The notes under the pieces: model-generated
Told to the model about the DNA's origin: nothing
The model's database searches: none
What the model saw: the letters and a program-made list of their open reading frames with translations, nothing else
Shown here: positions 16,108 to 17,711 of the stretch, piece after piece
Layout: each line of letters starts with the position of its first letter
How positions within the stretch are numbered: the first letter of the stretch is position 1
Made by a program: the position numbers and the translations under genes
Source of the DNA: Hyphomicrobiales bacterium
GTDB lineage: Bacteria; Pseudomonadota; Alphaproteobacteria; Rhizobiales; Devosiaceae
Direction of reading: 5' to 3'
Assembly (NCBI GenBank): GCA_028290345.1
Contig: JAQGKB010000146.1
Location: 1 to 17,711 of the forward strand
Length of the DNA: 17,711 nt

Positions 16108-16729
16108 CATCGTCGTGCATATTGTCGATGACGAAAAAACGGTCCGCAGTTCGCTGGCTTTTCTGCTCAGCAATTGTGGATTCGAGGTGCAGACGCATCC
16201 GACGGCGACGATATTCCTCTCGTGCGCGCAGGTCATCCGGCAGGGATGCCTTGTCACCGACCTGCGTATGCCGGACATGGACGGAATAGAGCTGCTACGC
16301 AGGTTGCGGGAGGTCGGCGCCCAACTTCCGGTCATCATCATCACCGGCCATGGCGACCTTAAGGTCGCCACCCAAGCCATCAAGAACGGCGCCGCCGATT
16401 TCATCGAAAAACCTTTCGCCGCCGATGTGCTGATCAATGCGATCCATCGGGCCGTGGACCTGGCATCGGCGTCGGCGTCGCAAACGGGCGCGGCCGGCAT
16501 CGAAACGATCAAGCAGCGCCTCGGCGCGCTGAGTGACAGCGAGGTGCTAGTCCTGCGCGGCGTCATTGCCGGGGCCCAGAACCGGGCGATCGCGCTTGAG
16601 TTGGGAGTGAGCCTCGCCGTCATCGAGGGCCTGCGCGCCGGCCTGATGGCAAAAGCCCAGGCGAAATCGTTGCCGGAGCTCATCCGCATGGCGATGGCTC
16701 TCGGGCTCGAGGGTGGCACCATTCACTGA
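16094..16729 (+). CDS. fixJ: FixJ-like response regulator with divergent DNA-binding helix
   Basis: The 211-residue product (FixJ is about 205) starts at a TTG with strong GGAGAGGG upstream and overlaps the kinase stop by 14 bases, so the pair is translationally coupled. The receiver is intact: Asp12-Asp13, phosphoacceptor Asp56 in LVTDLRMPDMDG, Thr84 in IITGHGD and Lys106 in FIEKPF, matching FixJ positions with an offset of two. The C-terminal LuxR/FixJ-type domain aligns throughout (LSDSE at 146-150, AGAQNRAIALELGVS at 159-173, MAKAQAKSLPELIRMA at the end). However, the recognition helix reads SLAVIEGLR where FixJ has SPRTVEVHR: the conserved Arg, Thr and His are Ala, Val and Leu. It likely receives phosphate from the adjacent FixL-like kinase, but its DNA target may differ from fixK/nifA promoters, or binding may be lost. 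Confidence 0.88.
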   Translation: MDRPDIVVHIVDDEKTVRSSLAFLLSNCGFEVQTHPTATIFLSCAQVIRQGCLVTDLRMPDMDGIELLRRLREVGAQLPVIIITGHGDLKVATQAIKNGAADFIEKPFAADVLINAIHRAVDLASASASQTGAAGIETIKQRLGALSDSEVLVLRGVIAGAQNRAIALELGVSLAVIEGLRAGLMAKAQAKSLPELIRMAMALGLEGGTIH

Positions 16730-16753
16730 GCCGGCAACCGGCCGCATTTTTTT
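16730..16753 (+). terminator. Intrinsic terminator of the kinase-regulator operon
   Basis: GCCGG-CAA-CCGGC (16730-16742) starts immediately after the regulator stop. It is followed by CGCA and seven T residues (16747-16753), the classic hairpin plus U-run arrangement, and is the clearest intrinsic terminator in the window. Confidence 0.7.
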
Positions 16754-16836
16754 GCGACGCGAGTCGAAATGGCGGGAGCCTGGCCGACATTGTAGCATCG
16801 GGACGCGGTGTTCCGGCCCCCAACGGGAGAACTGCA

Positions 16837-17196
16837 ATGAAATACATGCTCCTCATTCACCACAACGAGGCCGAAATGGCCAAGGCAACACCCGCCGACT
16901 GGCAGGCGACGGCAGCCGAATATGCTGCCTTTAACGAGGCCTTGACCAAGGCCGGCGGCATTCCGGGCGAACGGCTGCAGCCGAGTTCGGCGGCCACTAG
17001 CGTCCGGGTCAAAGGTGACAAGACCGAGGTGCTCGACGGCCCCTATGCCGATACCAAGGAGCAGTTCGCCGGCTACTTCATGATCGACGTCCCCGACCTC
17101 GATCAGGCCATCGCCTGGGCGGCGCGCTGCCCGAGCGCCAAGATGGGCGCGATCGAGGTTCGCCCGCTCTGGGTCGAGTCGGACAACAAGTGGTGA
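16837..17196 (+). CDS. YciI/DGPF-domain (YCII-related) protein
   Basis: The 119-residue protein opens with the family's MKYMLLIHHNEAEM and contains the DGPF-type motif as LDGPYADTKEQFAGYFMI (residues about 66-83), followed by the closing GAIEVRPLW strand. YCII-like proteins have a ferredoxin-like fold and mostly unknown function. In many proteobacteria and actinobacteria they are encoded beside ECF sigma factors of the ECF42 type. GGGAGA lies 6 bases before the ATG. The stop TGA overlaps possible GTG starts of the next gene, so the two are probably co-transcribed. There is no catalytic evidence. Confidence 0.93.
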   Translation: MKYMLLIHHNEAEMAKATPADWQATAAEYAAFNEALTKAGGIPGERLQPSSAATSVRVKGDKTEVLDGPYADTKEQFAGYFMIDVPDLDQAIAWAARCPSAKMGAIEVRPLWVESDNKW

Positions 17197-17204
17197 GTTC
17201 GATC

Positions 17205-17672
17205 ATGCAAGCGCGTATGAAGAATCCGCTGTCCGTTATCCCGGGCTCCTTCCAGGCGCTGCTGGCGCTCAGCAAGTCTGTTGAAAACCGCAAGCTGCCG
17301 CAGGTGACGCTCTATCTCGTCTATTTGCGGTCGAGCCAGATCAATGGCTGCAGCGTCTGCGTTGCGCTGCATTCTGCCGAGCTCAGGCAGGCAGGCGAGA
17401 GCGACGATCGCATCTTTGCGGTGGCCGCGTGGCGCGAAGCCCCGTGGTTCACCGACGCCGAACGCGCGGCGCTGGCGCTGACCGAGGCCCTGACCCGGCT
17501 CAGCGACCGGCCGGATGCCGTTCCGGATGTGATCTGGAACGAAGCCGCCCGCCACTATGACGAGGATGGGCTTGCGGCGCTGGTCATATCGATCGCGGCC
17601 ATCAATGTCTGGAACCGCGTCAACGCGGCGACCCGGCAAATCGCCGGGCAATGGGCCAGCCAAGCGGCGTGA
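17205..17672 (+). CDS. Carboxymuconolactone decarboxylase family (AhpD-like) protein
   Basis: The 155-residue helical protein has the AhpD-type active site Cys49-x2-Cys52-x3-His56 (NGCSVCVALHSAELRQAGE), typical of thiol peroxidase/reductase-like CMD-family members rather than true decarboxylases. The start at 17205 (MQARMKNPLSVIPG) matches the usual N-terminus of this subfamily. GTG codons at 17190 and 17193 overlap the upstream stop, and an ATG at 17217 is a shorter alternative. It follows the YciI gene with an 8-base gap and is followed within 10 bases by another start codon. The trio YciI-CMD-sigma factor is a known type of stress cassette. A role in peroxide or alkyl-hydroperoxide defence is an inference from the CxxC motif. 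Confidence 0.92.
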   Translation: MQARMKNPLSVIPGSFQALLALSKSVENRKLPQVTLYLVYLRSSQINGCSVCVALHSAELRQAGESDDRIFAVAAWREAPWFTDAERAALALTEALTRLSDRPDAVPDVIWNEAARHYDEDGLAALVISIAAINVWNRVNAATRQIAGQWASQAA

Positions 17673-17679
17673 CCCGGCA

Positions 17680-17711
17680 ATGAGCGAGCAAGGCGGCGAG
17701 GCGCACCGGGC
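17680..17711 (+). CDS. Start of a gene, probably an ECF-type sigma factor (3'-partial)
   Basis: An ATG 7 bases after the AhpD-like stop opens a frame MSEQGGEAHR that runs off the window. ECF42-type RNA polymerase sigma factors often sit next to YciI/DGPF genes, and their N-termini commonly contain an AHRA-like segment before region 2. The ten visible residues alone cannot identify it, so the call rests on gene context. No strong ribosome site is visible, which suggests translational coupling. Confidence 0.4.
   Translation, partial: MSEQGGEAHR

Overview
The window looks like chromosomal DNA of an alphaproteobacterium, most likely in the Hyphomicrobiales near Bradyrhizobium, Rhodopseudomonas or Afipia. 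The reasons are a high-GC sequence, a Ros/MucR zinc-finger-like regulator, a FixL/FixJ-type two-component pair, frequent TTG/GTG starts, and an EcfG-like element upstream of katE. I see no rRNA, tRNA, insertion sequence, prophage or CRISPR array. The species call is an inference.

Layout, left to right: (1) 1-1760 holds the two permeases of a CUT1-type carbohydrate ABC importer, the first cut by the window edge. It is followed by a decayed stretch (1761-2295) with a run of hairpins and the 3' end of a sugar-phosphate isomerase/epimerase. (2) 2409-7077 is a co-directional 'envelope' cluster: a signal-peptide-bearing protein-isoaspartate-methyltransferase-like protein, a 913-residue membrane protein with an embedded spermidine-synthase-like domain, and a secreted alpha/beta hydrolase. 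(3) 7080-8302, minus strand: a DedA-family membrane protein and a MucR-type regulator. (4) 8303-8771 is a gap without a convincing gene, then a cytoplasmic alpha/beta hydrolase (8772-9632). (5) 9733-13783, minus strand: a diacylglycerol-kinase-like lipid kinase with a tightly linked metallophosphoesterase, behind the large-subunit catalase KatE. (6) 13891-16729: a single-domain response regulator divergent from a FixL-like haem-PAS histidine kinase and its overlapping FixJ-like regulator, closed by a clear intrinsic terminator. (7) 16837-17711: a YciI/DGPF protein, a carboxymuconolactone-decarboxylase (AhpD-like) protein, and the first codons of a gene likely to encode an ECF sigma factor.

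Functionally, the right half reads as a stress and redox-sensing neighbourhood (catalase, oxygen-sensing kinase, AhpD-like protein, YciI protein). The left half is sugar uptake plus envelope proteins. The most noteworthy items are: the FixL-like kinase, which keeps the haem-pocket residues at FixL spacing while its partner regulator has lost the canonical LuxR-type recognition-helix residues; the exported methyltransferase beside the membrane synthase-like protein; and the decayed sugar-isomerase locus with its hairpins.
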